Shown: in pieces, positions 24,209 to 33,626 of the stretch
Layout: every line of letters begins with the position of its first letter
How positions within the stretch are numbered: position 1 is the stretch's first letter
Source: Simiduia agarivorans SA1 = DSM 21679
Lineage (GTDB): Bacteria > Pseudomonadota > Gammaproteobacteria > Pseudomonadales > Cellvibrionaceae
Assembly (NCBI RefSeq): GCF_000305785.2
Contig: NC_018868.3
Coordinates: 3,518,270-3,582,269, forward strand
Reading direction: 5' to 3'
DNA length: 64,000 nucleotides
The notes under the pieces: generated by a model
Told to the model about the DNA's origin: nothing
Seen by the model: the letters and a program-made list of their open reading frames with translations, nothing else
Databases searched by the model: none
Position numbers and translations under genes: made by a program

Positions 24209-25369
24209 TCAATAAATCTGTTGGTAAATCGCCAGCGCATCGGCTTCCGATACGGGGCGGGGGTTATTGACCAGCAAGCGGGTCTGTTGCATGGCGTCGC
24301 GGGCGAGCGCGGGCAGGGCATCCTGTGGAATGCCCACATCACGTAAACGCACAGGTACACTGCTGTCGGCAATGAGTGTTTCCAGCGCGGTACAAAATTG
24401 CTCGCAACGCGCTGCGTCATTGTCGGCTAACGGCTCGTTCACGATCAACGGCGCGAGTTCAGCATAGTGGGCGGCTGCGTGACTGGCATTGAAGCGCAAA
24501 ACAGCGGTGAGAAGTAAGGCATTGCTGACCCCATGGGCGATACTGAATTGGCCACCAAGAGGATAGGCCAGTGCGTGCACGGCAGCCACCGGTGCATTGG
24601 CAAATGCCTGGCCGGCCAGATTGGCGCCCAACAGCATCGCTTTGCGCGCAACCAGATTATTGCCATCGCGCACGGCGGTGAGCAGGTTGCCGCCCAGCAG
24701 GCGCAACGCTTCGCGCGCCAACATATCCGATAACGGGTTTTTTTTGTGGGCGCTGGTATAGGCCTCGATGGCATGCACCATGGCGTCGATGCCGGTGGCG
24801 GCGGTAATGGCCGGCGGCAGGCCGAGCGTCAATTGCGGATCGAGCAGGGCCAGGTCCGGCAGCAGCCGCTGGGATACCACGCCGGCCTTGGTGTGGGCGC
24901 CGGTAGTGATGATGGCAATGGGCGTGACTTCGGAGCCGGTGCCTGCGGTGGTGGGCACCTGGAACAGGGGCAGGCGGGGCGCGGTGATCTTGTCGACGCC
25001 ATAAATGGCATCGAGCGATTGAGTGCACTGCGGGTGCGCGAGCAAGGCGGCGAGTTTGGCTACATCCATGGCGCTACCACCGCCGAAGCCGATGATCAGT
25101 TCCGCACCCAGCGTTGTTGCCGCGCAGACGGCGGCGAGCACATTGGCTTCACTGGGGTCGGCCTGCACCTCACTGAAACAATCTACGGTGATGCCGGCTT
25201 TCTGCAAGGGTGCGAGGGCGGCATCAACCAGCCCGAGTCGCACCAGCCCCGGGTCAGTCACCAACAAAATTTTTTGTGCACCTTGTTGCCGGCAATGCTC
25301 CGCCAGTGTTGCCACGGCGCCGTCGGCCATGATCAGGTTGGCACAGGTATGAAAACTGAAATCCTGCAT
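24209..25369 (-). CDS. Iron-containing alcohol dehydrogenase
   Basis: A 386-residue group III (Fe-ADH) enzyme that oxidises an alcohol or reduces an aldehyde with NAD(P). The N-terminal dinucleotide domain contains GFGGGSAMDVAKLAALL (about residue 95) and PTTAGTGSEVTPIAII. The metal-binding His/Asp residues lie in GIDAMVHAIEAYTS and in AAVHALAYPLGGQFSIAHGVSNALLL (two His). It lies 3 bp downstream of the acyl-CoA dehydrogenase gene and 7 bp before the thioesterase gene, so a pathway intermediate with a hydroxyl or aldehyde group is implied. Confidence 0.9.
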   Translation of the reverse strand: MQDFSFHTCANLIMADGAVATLAEHCRQQGAQKILLVTDPGLVRLGLVDAALAPLQKAGITVDCFSEVQADPSEANVLAAVCAATTLGAELIIGFGGGSAMDVAKLAALLAHPQCTQSLDAIYGVDKITAPRLPLFQVPTTAGTGSEVTPIAIITTGAHTKAGVVSQRLLPDLALLDPQLTLGLPPAITAATGIDAMVHAIEAYTSAHKKNPLSDMLAREALRLLGGNLLTAVRDGNNLVARKAMLLGANLAGQAFANAPVAAVHALAYPLGGQFSIAHGVSNALLLTAVLRFNASHAAAHYAELAPLIVNEPLADNDAARCEQFCTALETLIADSSVPVRLRDVGIPQDALPALARDAMQQTRLLVNNPRPVSEADALAIYQQIY

Positions 25370-25372
25370 ACT

Positions 25373-27133
25373 TCACGCCTCCGCAAACTGGCTGTCGGGA
25401 AAGCGGAACACAGTGTGCCCGGGATTTTGTAACATCTGTAATAAACTCTGGTTGCGCGGCAGAATCCGCTCAAAATAAAACTGCGCGCAAATGATTTTTG
25501 CCTGCAGAAAATCCGTGTTTTCCGCCTTGTCGTCCAGCATCGCGCCCGCGGCCTCTGCTTGTAACAGCCAGCACCAAGCCAATAACAGGTATGCACAAAA
25601 ATGCAGGAAATCACAGGCGTTAAGACTGAGCGCATCCGGCTGGTCGTTGGCGCATTGGCGCAGCTTTTCGGCCTGGGTATGCCACAGGGGAAGCCAGTGA
25701 GCGAGTTGTGTGGCCAAGGGTCGCAACGTTTCATACGCGTGTAGCCGTTCGCAATCGCGTGCGATTTCATCGATCAGATCCGCCAGCGCCTGTCCGTTAT
25801 CGCCCAGCAATTTACGCCGCACCAGATCCAGTGCCTGGATGCCGTTGGTGCCTTCGTAAAGCTGGGTTATGCGGCCATCGCGCACCAACTGCTCCATGCC
25901 CCACTCGCGGATATAGCCGTGGCCACCGAAAATCTGTACGCCCAGGTTGCTTACTTCCATGCTCATGTCGGTAAGAAAGGCTTTCATGATCGGAATTAAC
26001 AGCGCCGCGCGTGCCGCCTGTTGGGCGTCCTGCTCACTCAGGTCCAGTGCTTGCGCGGTTTTCAGTGCCAGCAAGCGACCGCCTTCCACCAGGGATTTTT
26101 GGGTCAATAGCATGCGGCGCACATCGCCGTGCACCAGAATCGGGTCGGCTGGCTGCGCCGGCGATTTGGTGCCGGACAAGGCGCGGCACTGAAGACGTTC
26201 AACGGCGTAACGCTGTGCGCCGGTGGCGGCCGCCGATGCAATGCCCAGGCCCTGCAGCCCTACCTGAAAACGCGCATCGTTCATCATGGTGAACATGCAC
26301 GCCAGGCCCTGGTTCGCGTCACCCACCAGATAGCCTTCCGCAGCGTCGAAATTCATCACACAGGTGGCCGCGCCACGGATACCCATCTTGTGTTCGATGG
26401 AGCCGCAACTGACGGCGTTGGCATTGCCGTTTTCCAGTCGTTTGGGTACCAGAAACAAACTGATGCCTTTCACGCCTGCAGGCGCATCGGGCAGGCGCGC
26501 GAGCACCAGGTGCACGATATTGTCGGTGAGATCCTGCTCGCCGCCGCTGATAAAAATTTTCGTGCCCGTGATCCGGTAGCGGTCGGCGGCGGGCTCGGCT
26601 TTGGTGCGCAGCAGGGCCAGATCGGTGCCGGCCTGGGGCTCGGTCAGGCACATAGTGCCGGCCCACTCGCCGCTGACCAGTTTGGGCAGGTAGCGGTTCT
26701 TCAGCTGCTCATTGGCATGGTGGCGCAGCGCCAGCACCACGCCTTCGGTCAGGCCGGAATAAATGCGGAACGACAGGTTGGCACTCATGAGCATTTCGTG
26801 GAACGGGCTCGCCACCAGCGCAGGCAGCTGCTGGCCGCCAAAGGCTTCCGGCCCGGTCATCGCGGCCCACCCCTGTTCGCAATAGCTGTGGTAGGCTTCC
26901 ACAAAGCCCGGCGGCGTGGTGACCGCGCCATTGTCGAACTGCGCGCCCTGTTCATCGCCCTCGCGGTTTAACGGTGCAGCGATTTCGCCGGCAAAACGCG
27001 CGCCTTCGTCGAGAATGGCGCTCACCAGCTCGCCGTTGAGCTCGGTGTGCCCCAGCGCCTTGAGGTGGTCATCCACATTGATCACCTGGGTCAGCAGGAA
27101 TTGAAAGTCGTTCAGTTGCGCGCGGAAGTTCAT
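25373..27133 (-). CDS. Acyl-CoA dehydrogenase with extended C-terminal domain
   Basis: A 586-residue FAD-dependent acyl-CoA dehydrogenase of the longer class that carries an extra C-terminal domain. Seen are the N-terminal helical part, MCLTEPQAGTDLALLRTKA (FAD/substrate loop), KIFISGGEQDLTDNIVHLVLAR, and a QIFGGHGYIREWGMEQLVRDGRITQLYEGTNGIQALDL-type segment whose Glu in LYEG is the catalytic base. From memory, length and architecture resemble DmdC (methylmercaptopropionyl-CoA dehydrogenase) and other 580-600-residue ACADs, so the substrate is not fixed. It is the first gene of the leftward operon, divergent from the LysR gene with 93 bp between starts. Confidence 0.88.
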   Translation of the reverse strand: MNFRAQLNDFQFLLTQVINVDDHLKALGHTELNGELVSAILDEGARFAGEIAAPLNREGDEQGAQFDNGAVTTPPGFVEAYHSYCEQGWAAMTGPEAFGGQQLPALVASPFHEMLMSANLSFRIYSGLTEGVVLALRHHANEQLKNRYLPKLVSGEWAGTMCLTEPQAGTDLALLRTKAEPAADRYRITGTKIFISGGEQDLTDNIVHLVLARLPDAPAGVKGISLFLVPKRLENGNANAVSCGSIEHKMGIRGAATCVMNFDAAEGYLVGDANQGLACMFTMMNDARFQVGLQGLGIASAAATGAQRYAVERLQCRALSGTKSPAQPADPILVHGDVRRMLLTQKSLVEGGRLLALKTAQALDLSEQDAQQAARAALLIPIMKAFLTDMSMEVSNLGVQIFGGHGYIREWGMEQLVRDGRITQLYEGTNGIQALDLVRRKLLGDNGQALADLIDEIARDCERLHAYETLRPLATQLAHWLPLWHTQAEKLRQCANDQPDALSLNACDFLHFCAYLLLAWCWLLQAEAAGAMLDDKAENTDFLQAKIICAQFYFERILPRNQSLLQMLQNPGHTVFRFPDSQFAEA

Positions 27134-27226
27134 AATGTGTCAGTCTGTTGTGTGTCTGAATCCGCTACTGTAAGAAAAGCGGGCGCAAAAACTGAATTAA
27201 ACTTGGTGATGGAATTTATCAGCACT

Positions 27227-28132
27227 ATGAATATCCGGAACTTTGATCTGAATTTACTGGTGGTACTGGATGCGTTACTGCGTGAACGCAGCGTGTCGCG
27301 CGCCGCGGAACGGCTTTCATTAACCCAGCCGGCGATCAGCAATGCGCTTAATCGTCTGCGCAGCCAGCTGGATGATGAAGTGATGATCCGCACCGCCAAC
27401 GGTATGCAACCCACAGCGCTGGCAAAAAGTCTGGAAGAGCCGATCCGCCGGGCCTTGCGTCAGATTGAAAGCAGCCTGAATGCCAATCTCGCGTTTGAAC
27501 CCGCGCAGGCAGAAAACCGTTTTACCCTGGCACTGACCGATTATGTGGAGTTGATGCTGATGCCCGCGCTGGCCGCACATCTGGAAAAAGCCGCGCCGCA
27601 GATCTCGATCAAGGTAGTGGATCTTGGGCGCGAATTCCCGTTGCAGGCATTGGAGTCAGGCGAAGTGGATCTGGCGGTGGGCCGTTTTACCGAATTGCCG
27701 GCACGCGCCAGTCACCGGCGTTGGCTGGAGGAAGATCTGGTGATTCTCGCTGACCAGTCTACTGAATTGCCCGATCCCATCGATGTGGATGCCTTTACCC
27801 GCTTGCGGCACTTGTGGGTGAGTGGCGCCCAGACCAAGGGCATGGTGGACAGCTGGTTGGAGTCGGAAGGTCTTAGCCGGGTGCTCAGCTACGTGACACC
27901 CAATTACATGATGGCGCCGCACCTGGTGGCCGCCACCGGGATGGCCGTGGTGTTGCCGCGTCGCTTCGCGCTCAAATACCAGCAGCTGTTGAAATTGCAG
28001 GTGCGTGAATTACCGATGGCATTGGGCAGTTTTGCGCTCGACATTGCCTGGGCTGGACTGCGCGATAAAGACCCGGCACTGCAGTGGCTGATTCAATCGA
28101 TTCACACGCTGGAACTGCAGCCGCCGTCATAA
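27227..28132 (+). CDS. LysR-family transcriptional regulator
   Basis: 301 residues from the ATG at 27227 (MNIRNFDLNLLVVLDALL). An ATG at 27209 would add six residues. Frames further upstream lie inside the divergent dehydrogenase gene. The N-terminal winged helix-turn-helix is RSVSRAAERLSLTQPAISNALNRLRSQLDDEV, close to NodD/NahR-type LysR proteins, followed by a two-lobed effector domain. It is divergent from the acyl-CoA dehydrogenase operon and is its likely regulator. The 3' end overlaps the convergent mgtE gene by 6 bp. Confidence 0.9.
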   Translation: MNIRNFDLNLLVVLDALLRERSVSRAAERLSLTQPAISNALNRLRSQLDDEVMIRTANGMQPTALAKSLEEPIRRALRQIESSLNANLAFEPAQAENRFTLALTDYVELMLMPALAAHLEKAAPQISIKVVDLGREFPLQALESGEVDLAVGRFTELPARASHRRWLEEDLVILADQSTELPDPIDVDAFTRLRHLWVSGAQTKGMVDSWLESEGLSRVLSYVTPNYMMAPHLVAATGMAVVLPRRFALKYQQLLKLQVRELPMALGSFALDIAWAGLRDKDPALQWLIQSIHTLELQPPS

Positions 28133-29476
28133 TCCCAGCATGACACTGGCAAAGCCGAGATAAATCAGCACGCCGGTGGCATCCACAATGGTGGTCACGA
28201 GCGGGCCCGACGCCGCCGCCGGGTCCATGTTAAAGCGCGACAGAATAAACGGCAGACCAAAGCCGATCAGCGAACCTGCGAGCACCACGCACACCATGGC
28301 ACTGGCCACCACGATGGCCACATCGGGGCCGCCGCGCATCCAGCCCAGCCCCGACACGGCCAGCGCGAGGGTAAAGCCCAGCGCTGCCGCCACCATCACT
28401 TCCCGGCCCAACAAGGAGAACCAGTCTTTCATTTGCACTTCGCCGGTGGCCATGGCGCGCACCATCAATGCCGACGCCTGCGAGCCCGCATTACCCCCCG
28501 AGCCCACCAGCAGCGGCAGGAAAAACACCAGCGCCACATTGCGGGCAATGATGTCTTCAAAGTAGGCGATACCGGCGCCGGAAAACAGAGCGCCAAATAC
28601 CAGCAGCAACAACCAGCCGATACGTTTGCTGTACAGGCGGCCGAGTGAGATATCCTTGAAGGAGGAATTGAGTGTCGCCACCGAGCCGCTTTTCTGGGCG
28701 TCTTCTGTGGCTTCTTCCACTGCCGCATCCATGGCATCGTCGTAGGTGATGATACCCACCAGCTGTTGCTCATCGTCCAGCACCGGAATGGCCAGCAAGT
28801 CGTAATGGCGGATGGTTTCGATTACGTCTTCCTGATCGTCGGCAACGTTAACGCTCACCACATCGGTGAGCATCAGGTCGGCAATTTTTGTGTCCGGGCT
28901 CGCGAGAATGAGTTGCTTGAGCGACAGGGTGCCGAGCAGGGTGCGGAACTTGTCGATCACATACATCTGGTAAATGGTTTCTTTATCCGGCGCTTCCAGA
29001 CGCAAACGCAGTAATGCCTTGTGCACCGTCCAATGTGCTTTCAGGGTGGCATAGTCGGAGGTCATCAGGGCGCCGGCAGTCTGCTCCGGGTAACTGGCCA
29101 GGCGTCGCACATCGTCGCGCTCTGCTTGCGCCAGACCAGGTAATACGGCCTGCCGTTGCTCGTCGGTGAGTTTGTTGTACAGGTCGGCCCGCTCGTCCGA
29201 TTCCATCTGCGAAAACAGTGCGGCCAGATCATTGCGCGACATGGCCGTGGCAATCTCCGCTTGTCGTTCCTCGGTGAGAAAACTGAACGCTTCGGCGTGA
29301 TCGTGCAGTGTCAATAAATCGAGCAGGCGTGCGGCTTGCGGTGCAGAGAAGCCGTCCAACGCATCGGCGAAGTCCGCGATGTGCCGGTTTTCCATCACCG
29401 CCCGCAATTGATGTTTGTCGGGCGATTCCAGCATCTGCTCCAGCAGCTCGCGCAGTGCTTTGTTATCCATAAACAA
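28127..29476 (-). CDS. mgtE: Magnesium transporter MgtE
   Basis: A 449-residue MgtE channel. The N-terminal MgtE_N superhelix (residues 1-125, LLEQMLESPDKHQL to AERDDVRRLASYPEQTAG) is followed by two CBS domains (about 130-255, with LTDVVSVNVADDQEDVIETIRHYDLLAIPVLDDEQQLVGIITYDDAMD as the second). The membrane domain has five helices, including the pore-region FLPLLVGSGGNAGSQASALMVRA. It mediates Mg2+ entry gated by cytosolic Mg2+ through the CBS/N domains. It starts immediately after the stop of the universal stress protein gene. Confidence 0.93.
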   Translation of the reverse strand: MFMDNKALRELLEQMLESPDKHQLRAVMENRHIADFADALDGFSAPQAARLLDLLTLHDHAEAFSFLTEERQAEIATAMSRNDLAALFSQMESDERADLYNKLTDEQRQAVLPGLAQAERDDVRRLASYPEQTAGALMTSDYATLKAHWTVHKALLRLRLEAPDKETIYQMYVIDKFRTLLGTLSLKQLILASPDTKIADLMLTDVVSVNVADDQEDVIETIRHYDLLAIPVLDDEQQLVGIITYDDAMDAAVEEATEDAQKSGSVATLNSSFKDISLGRLYSKRIGWLLLLVFGALFSGAGIAYFEDIIARNVALVFFLPLLVGSGGNAGSQASALMVRAMATGEVQMKDWFSLLGREVMVAAALGFTLALAVSGLGWMRGGPDVAIVVASAMVCVVLAGSLIGFGLPFILSRFNMDPAAASGPLVTTIVDATGVLIYLGFASVMLGL

Positions 29477-30385
29477 TCAGCCCTTAACCATCAACAGATG
29501 ACAGGGAGGTGTGCGCAATAGTTCTTCTGCGGTACTGCCAATCAGCAGGCTCGACAAGGCACTTTTGGCGACGGCGCCAATCACCAATAAATCGATGGGT
29601 TTATGGCTGACAAAATCCAGAATGCTTTCATCCGGCGCTCCGCGGATCTGGGCGATTTCCGGATTGCTGATGCCCGCCAGCGTGGCCACCCGATTGAGGG
29701 TGGCTGCCTGATCATTCACCGCCTGGTCGTTCCAGCGGTCCTGATCATCCTGTTTGATATTGCCCTGGGAAAACGCGTTCAGCATGTTGATCACCGCGTC
29801 GCTGTAACAACTGAGAATTGTCAATCGGCTGTTGAACCGGTGCGCCAGCTCGTGCCCCGTTTGCGCCAGGCGGGTGGCCATGGAGTCGCGTATGTCATCC
29901 GCACTCAATAGGCCATCCACCGCCAAGGCCATGGCGATGCGTTTGGGGGTTGCGCGCAAGGGACGGTCGGGCCGCAGAAACAACAGGGAGCAGGGTGTTT
30001 TCTTGGCCAGCGCCATATCGGTGGACAAAAAATCAAACAGCGGGTTATGCAGATTTTTTTCTTTGACCACCAGATCGATGCCGTTTTTTTCCACCGCATC
30101 GGCAACCCACTGGGTGACCTTGGGGGTGTCCACTACCTGAATGGTCACCTCCGGCTGGTCGCCCGTGTTGGCCGCCACGCGCGCAGCAGCGAGTGTGTCG
30201 GCCGCGCGGCTGTTCAACGCCTGCAGGAAATCCTGTTCGTAGCCTTTGAGCGAATCCGGCATTTTAGGTGCAAATGCAACCAGTGTAAGCCTGGCAGACA
30301 GCGCCTTCGCCAGCGACAGCACGCCGGTGAGCGACTGCAGATCGGTGTCTGTGTTGTTCAGGATATAGAGCAGATGCTGAAACAT
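29477..30385 (-). CDS. Tandem universal stress protein (UspA family)
   Basis: A 302-residue protein with two UspA domains. The N-terminal one (about 1-150) begins FQHLLYILNNTDTD. The C-terminal one (about 155-302) ends in the nucleotide-binding type motif LLVIGAVAKSALSSLLIGSTAEELLRTPPCHLLMVK, with G-x2-G-x9-G(S/T)-like spacing. UspE-like tandem proteins act in stress and envelope or redox resistance. Its stop abuts the mgtE start with no gap, so the two are one transcript, preceded by a 169-bp gap from the Na/Pi gene. Confidence 0.88.
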   Translation of the reverse strand: MFQHLLYILNNTDTDLQSLTGVLSLAKALSARLTLVAFAPKMPDSLKGYEQDFLQALNSRAADTLAAARVAANTGDQPEVTIQVVDTPKVTQWVADAVEKNGIDLVVKEKNLHNPLFDFLSTDMALAKKTPCSLLFLRPDRPLRATPKRIAMALAVDGLLSADDIRDSMATRLAQTGHELAHRFNSRLTILSCYSDAVINMLNAFSQGNIKQDDQDRWNDQAVNDQAATLNRVATLAGISNPEIAQIRGAPDESILDFVSHKPIDLLVIGAVAKSALSSLLIGSTAEELLRTPPCHLLMVKG

Positions 30386-30485
30386 TCAGGGCTCCTTGGC
30401 GGTTGCGCCCGTCAGGCGCCCGCGGGAAAGGTAAGGATCAAAGGTTTTTACTTACGCACGGTTGCACACTATACCAATTGCGCGC

Positions 30486-30501
30486 GGGGTGATGACACCC
30501 C
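30486..30501 (-). terminator. Weak hairpin after the Na/Pi cotransporter gene
   Basis: GGGGTG and CACCCC (six pairs, ATGA loop) lie about 55 bp downstream of the Na/Pi gene stop. There is no clear T-run on the minus strand, so termination is uncertain. A TATAGT-like -10 for the following universal stress gene lies nearby. Confidence 0.35.
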
Positions 30502-30554
30502 GGCCACCAGCGTCATCCGGTATGCGCCAGATAAACGATGGCGCGTCGGTGATG

Positions 30555-32156
30555 TCAGGCAGCGGGCTTGTCTGCGGCCGCCACGTCGGCGTTTTCCTTG
30601 CCATTATTGTCGCTCAGGCTCTGTAATTGTTGCAGTGCCTGATGCGCCTGTATGACCTGTTCGGTAGCTCGTCTGCGCTGACTGGCGAGTGTAAGCGCCG
30701 CGTCGGTAAGGTCTATCGCCAATGCGCCCACCGAGGCCTTGGCGATCAAGCCGGCTTTGAGCTCATCATAGTGTTGCTTCAGGGTTTCGAAGTCCTGGCG
30801 CGCCTGAGTGTCTCCCGGTGTGGAATGGGAATTCAGCCAGTGGTCGGATTGAGCGAGCCAGTCTGTCAGCGCGCTTGGCAGGGCGCGTTGCCGGTGCTGA
30901 AACAACGCCATCTGTTCGCGCACATCATCCATTGCTCTCAGTGCGTAGCCGAGATGATGGCTGGCCTTGAGGGCGGCGGCAAACGCATCTGAATGGGACT
31001 GGGCCAGTTCGGAGCGCAAGGCTTTGGCGATGAATTCGTTTACCTTGTTCAGGGTGTTGTGCAGCGCTGCCGCTTGAGTTGCGTTGCCTGAGCCAATGTC
31101 CTTGCGCACTCGCAGGAACACGTCATCCAGTTCCAGGGCAACCGCGCGGGTTGCGAGGTCTGGCACTGACGCCACGTTTTCGTCCAGGTGTTTTGGCGCA
31201 TGGGCTTCGGTCTGCGTGTACAGCGTCAGCAGCCAACGCGACAGGTGTTTTTCTAACGGCAATATCAATAGCAAGCCCAGCAGATTGAAGCCGGTGTGAA
31301 AAATCGACAGGAGTACAACGGGGGCCTGCCCCAGGCCGGTATCCTGGGCAATTTCCTGCACCAGTGCCAGGAACAACGGCAGAAAAATCAAGGCAACAGC
31401 GCCCGTCAGTAAATTGAATATGACGTGCGCCCAGGCCAGGCGTTTGGCATTGGGCGTCGCCCCCAGTGCGGCCAGCAAGGCGGTAGAGGTGGTGCCGATA
31501 TTGGCGCCAATCACGCTGGCGGCGGCCTCTTCCATGCCGACGATGCCACTGGCCACGGCGGTGAGGATGATGGCAATGGCGGCGCTGGAGGACTGGGTGA
31601 GTGTGGTGAGTACAGCGCCCAATAACACCGCGACAATAACCGGTGATCCGGTATCGGCGAAGATACCGGCCACGTCTAATCCGTCGGCTACCGATTGAAA
31701 ATTATTTTTCAGCGCATCGATGCCGAGAAATAACAGGCCGAATCCCGCCAGTGCCATGCCCAGGGCGCGCCCGCGTTCCCGGTTGGAAAAAATGCGCAGA
31801 AATGCACCAATGCCCACCAATGGAAAAGCAAAGGCATTGATTTTCACAGTAAAGCCGAACAGGGCTACGATCCAGGCGGTAAAGGTGGTGCCCACATTAC
31901 TGCCAAACACCACCCACAGGGCCTGATAAAAACTGATCAGACCGGCGTTGACGAAGCCGAGAGTGGCTACTGTTACAGCACTGGAGGACTGCAGCAGCGC
32001 GGTGATGCCAATACCGGTGAGAAGACCGCGGATTTTGTTGCGGGTCCAGCGGCCCAGCAAATGTTCCAATGCCCGACCGCCGGCCAGTTTCAGGCCTTCG
32101 GTCATGAGCCACATGCCCAATAAAAACAGGCCCAGGGAGCCAAGTAATTCCGACAT
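30555..32156 (-). CDS. Na/Pi cotransporter family protein (NptA/YjbB-like)
   Basis: A 533-residue membrane protein. Two inverted Na/Pi-II repeats carry the hallmark QSSSA motifs (ITALLQSSSAVTVATLG near residue 55 and LTTLTQSSSAAIAIILT near 190). After about nine helices comes a soluble C-terminal PhoU-like helical domain (about 340-520), with repeated coiled stretches and an Ala/Lys tail. It probably couples sodium to phosphate movement, and in bacteria often exports phosphate. It begins directly at the end of the upstream beta-CASP gene with no intergenic base, indicating co-expression. Confidence 0.9.
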   Translation of the reverse strand: MSELLGSLGLFLLGMWLMTEGLKLAGGRALEHLLGRWTRNKIRGLLTGIGITALLQSSSAVTVATLGFVNAGLISFYQALWVVFGSNVGTTFTAWIVALFGFTVKINAFAFPLVGIGAFLRIFSNRERGRALGMALAGFGLLFLGIDALKNNFQSVADGLDVAGIFADTGSPVIVAVLLGAVLTTLTQSSSAAIAIILTAVASGIVGMEEAAASVIGANIGTTSTALLAALGATPNAKRLAWAHVIFNLLTGAVALIFLPLFLALVQEIAQDTGLGQAPVVLLSIFHTGFNLLGLLLILPLEKHLSRWLLTLYTQTEAHAPKHLDENVASVPDLATRAVALELDDVFLRVRKDIGSGNATQAAALHNTLNKVNEFIAKALRSELAQSHSDAFAAALKASHHLGYALRAMDDVREQMALFQHRQRALPSALTDWLAQSDHWLNSHSTPGDTQARQDFETLKQHYDELKAGLIAKASVGALAIDLTDAALTLASQRRRATEQVIQAHQALQQLQSLSDNNGKENADVAAADKPAA

Positions 32157-33560
32157 TCAGAATGCGATCGTCTGGTTAAGTTGCGGAATCTTAGCCTCTA
32201 TGCCTTTTTCCTGCCACAGGCGGGTGGCGAGTGCATCCTGCGCCTCCGGTTCACCGTGCACCAGGCAAAGCTGCGGCTGGCTGGTGAAATGGCTGGCCCA
32301 TTGCACCAGTTCGGATTGGCCCGCGTGGGCAGAGAAGCCGTTGATGGTTTCAATGCGCGCCCGCACCATGTATTCATCGCCGAACAGTTTGATCCGTTTG
32401 GCACCATCCACCAATATCCGGCCGAGCGTGCCGCGGGCCTGGAAGCCTGCGAATATCAGCGTGTTGCGCTTATCCCAGATCCGGTGCTTGATGTGGTGGC
32501 GGATGCGTCCGCCAGTGCACATGCCGCTACCGGCAATGATGATGGCGCCTTTTTTGATTTTGTTGATCGACATGCTTTCGTCGGTGGTAGTGGTGGTTTG
32601 CAAGCGCGGCAGGAAATCTTTCAGGAATGACTTGTCCGTTTCGCACAAGGCGCGCACGTCTTTGCAATCCATGGTGTGTAACCAACGGTCGTAGACTTCG
32701 GTGACTTTGATGGCCATGGGGCTGTCGAGAAAAATCTGCCAGGGCGCTAGCCGGTCCTGTTGATGCAGTTGCCCGAGGTAGTACAGAAGCTCCTGTGTGC
32801 GGCCCACCGCAAATGCCGGGATCATCACATTGCCACCGGCGTCCCAGGTTTCGCTCAGCACCTGGGCAATTTGTTCCAGCGAATTATCGAGCGTGCGGTG
32901 GTCGCGATCGCCATAGGTGGATTCCATCAACAGCAGGTTCGCGTCGGTCACGATGTCCGGGTCATTCATCAGCGCCGAATTTTGCTTACCGAGATCACCT
33001 GAGAACACCAGTTTTTTGGGGTGGCCGCGTTCATCAAAACTGACTTCCACAATAGCCGAGCCCAGAATATGGCCGGCATCGCGTAAGCAGATGCTTACGC
33101 CATGCTGTTCGGTATGGGGTTCGTTGTACGCCAGGCCGTGACACAAGGCCAGTACCTGTTTCACATCGGCTTCCGTGTATTCGGGGGTTACCGGATCCTG
33201 GCCCCGTCGCTCGCGCTTTTCGTTTTCCCGTTCGATATCGCGGAAATACAAACCGGCGGCATCGTCCAGCATGATCGGCAGCAAGTCGGTGGTGGCAGTG
33301 CTGCAATAGACAGGACCGTCAAAACCGTTGGCCACCAGTTTGGGCAGGAGCCCCGAGTGATCCAGGTGGGCGTGTGACAGGATGACGAAATTAATGTGGC
33401 TCGGGTCAAAGCTGAATTGTTCTGCCCCGATGCGCTCGATAGCATCGCCGCCCTGATGCATGCCGCAATCCAGCAGGAATTTGGCTTGCCCGGGTATGTT
33501 GATCAGATGGCAGGAGCCGGTAACTTCCTGCGCTGCACCATGAAACGTTACTGTTGCCAT
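32157..33560 (-). CDS. MBL-fold beta-CASP RNase-like hydrolase
   Basis: A 467-residue metallo-beta-lactamase of the beta-CASP/RNA-specificity group (YsgA/CPSF73-like). Metal motif HAHLDHSG (HxHxDH) lies near residue 64. Further metal residues sit in DAGHILGSAIVEV and FSGDLGK. The beta-CASP insert and the C-terminal KH-like part contain FAGFQARGTLGRILVDGAK and the terminal motif FSAHAGQSEL. Such proteins are zinc-dependent nucleases, probably acting on RNA. It has a clean ribosome site (GGGAGGG region before ATG) and leads the run beta-CASP, Na/Pi, Usp, MgtE. Confidence 0.88.
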   Translation of the reverse strand: MATVTFHGAAQEVTGSCHLINIPGQAKFLLDCGMHQGGDAIERIGAEQFSFDPSHINFVILSHAHLDHSGLLPKLVANGFDGPVYCSTATTDLLPIMLDDAAGLYFRDIERENEKRERRGQDPVTPEYTEADVKQVLALCHGLAYNEPHTEQHGVSICLRDAGHILGSAIVEVSFDERGHPKKLVFSGDLGKQNSALMNDPDIVTDANLLLMESTYGDRDHRTLDNSLEQIAQVLSETWDAGGNVMIPAFAVGRTQELLYYLGQLHQQDRLAPWQIFLDSPMAIKVTEVYDRWLHTMDCKDVRALCETDKSFLKDFLPRLQTTTTTDESMSINKIKKGAIIIAGSGMCTGGRIRHHIKHRIWDKRNTLIFAGFQARGTLGRILVDGAKRIKLFGDEYMVRARIETINGFSAHAGQSELVQWASHFTSQPQLCLVHGEPEAQDALATRLWQEKGIEAKIPQLNQTIAF

Positions 33561-33626
33561 ATAGCCCTCCCGATTTTCTTCTTTTTAACATAGCCTGAAA
33601 CGGGAAGGCTTGACGGGGATCAAGGG

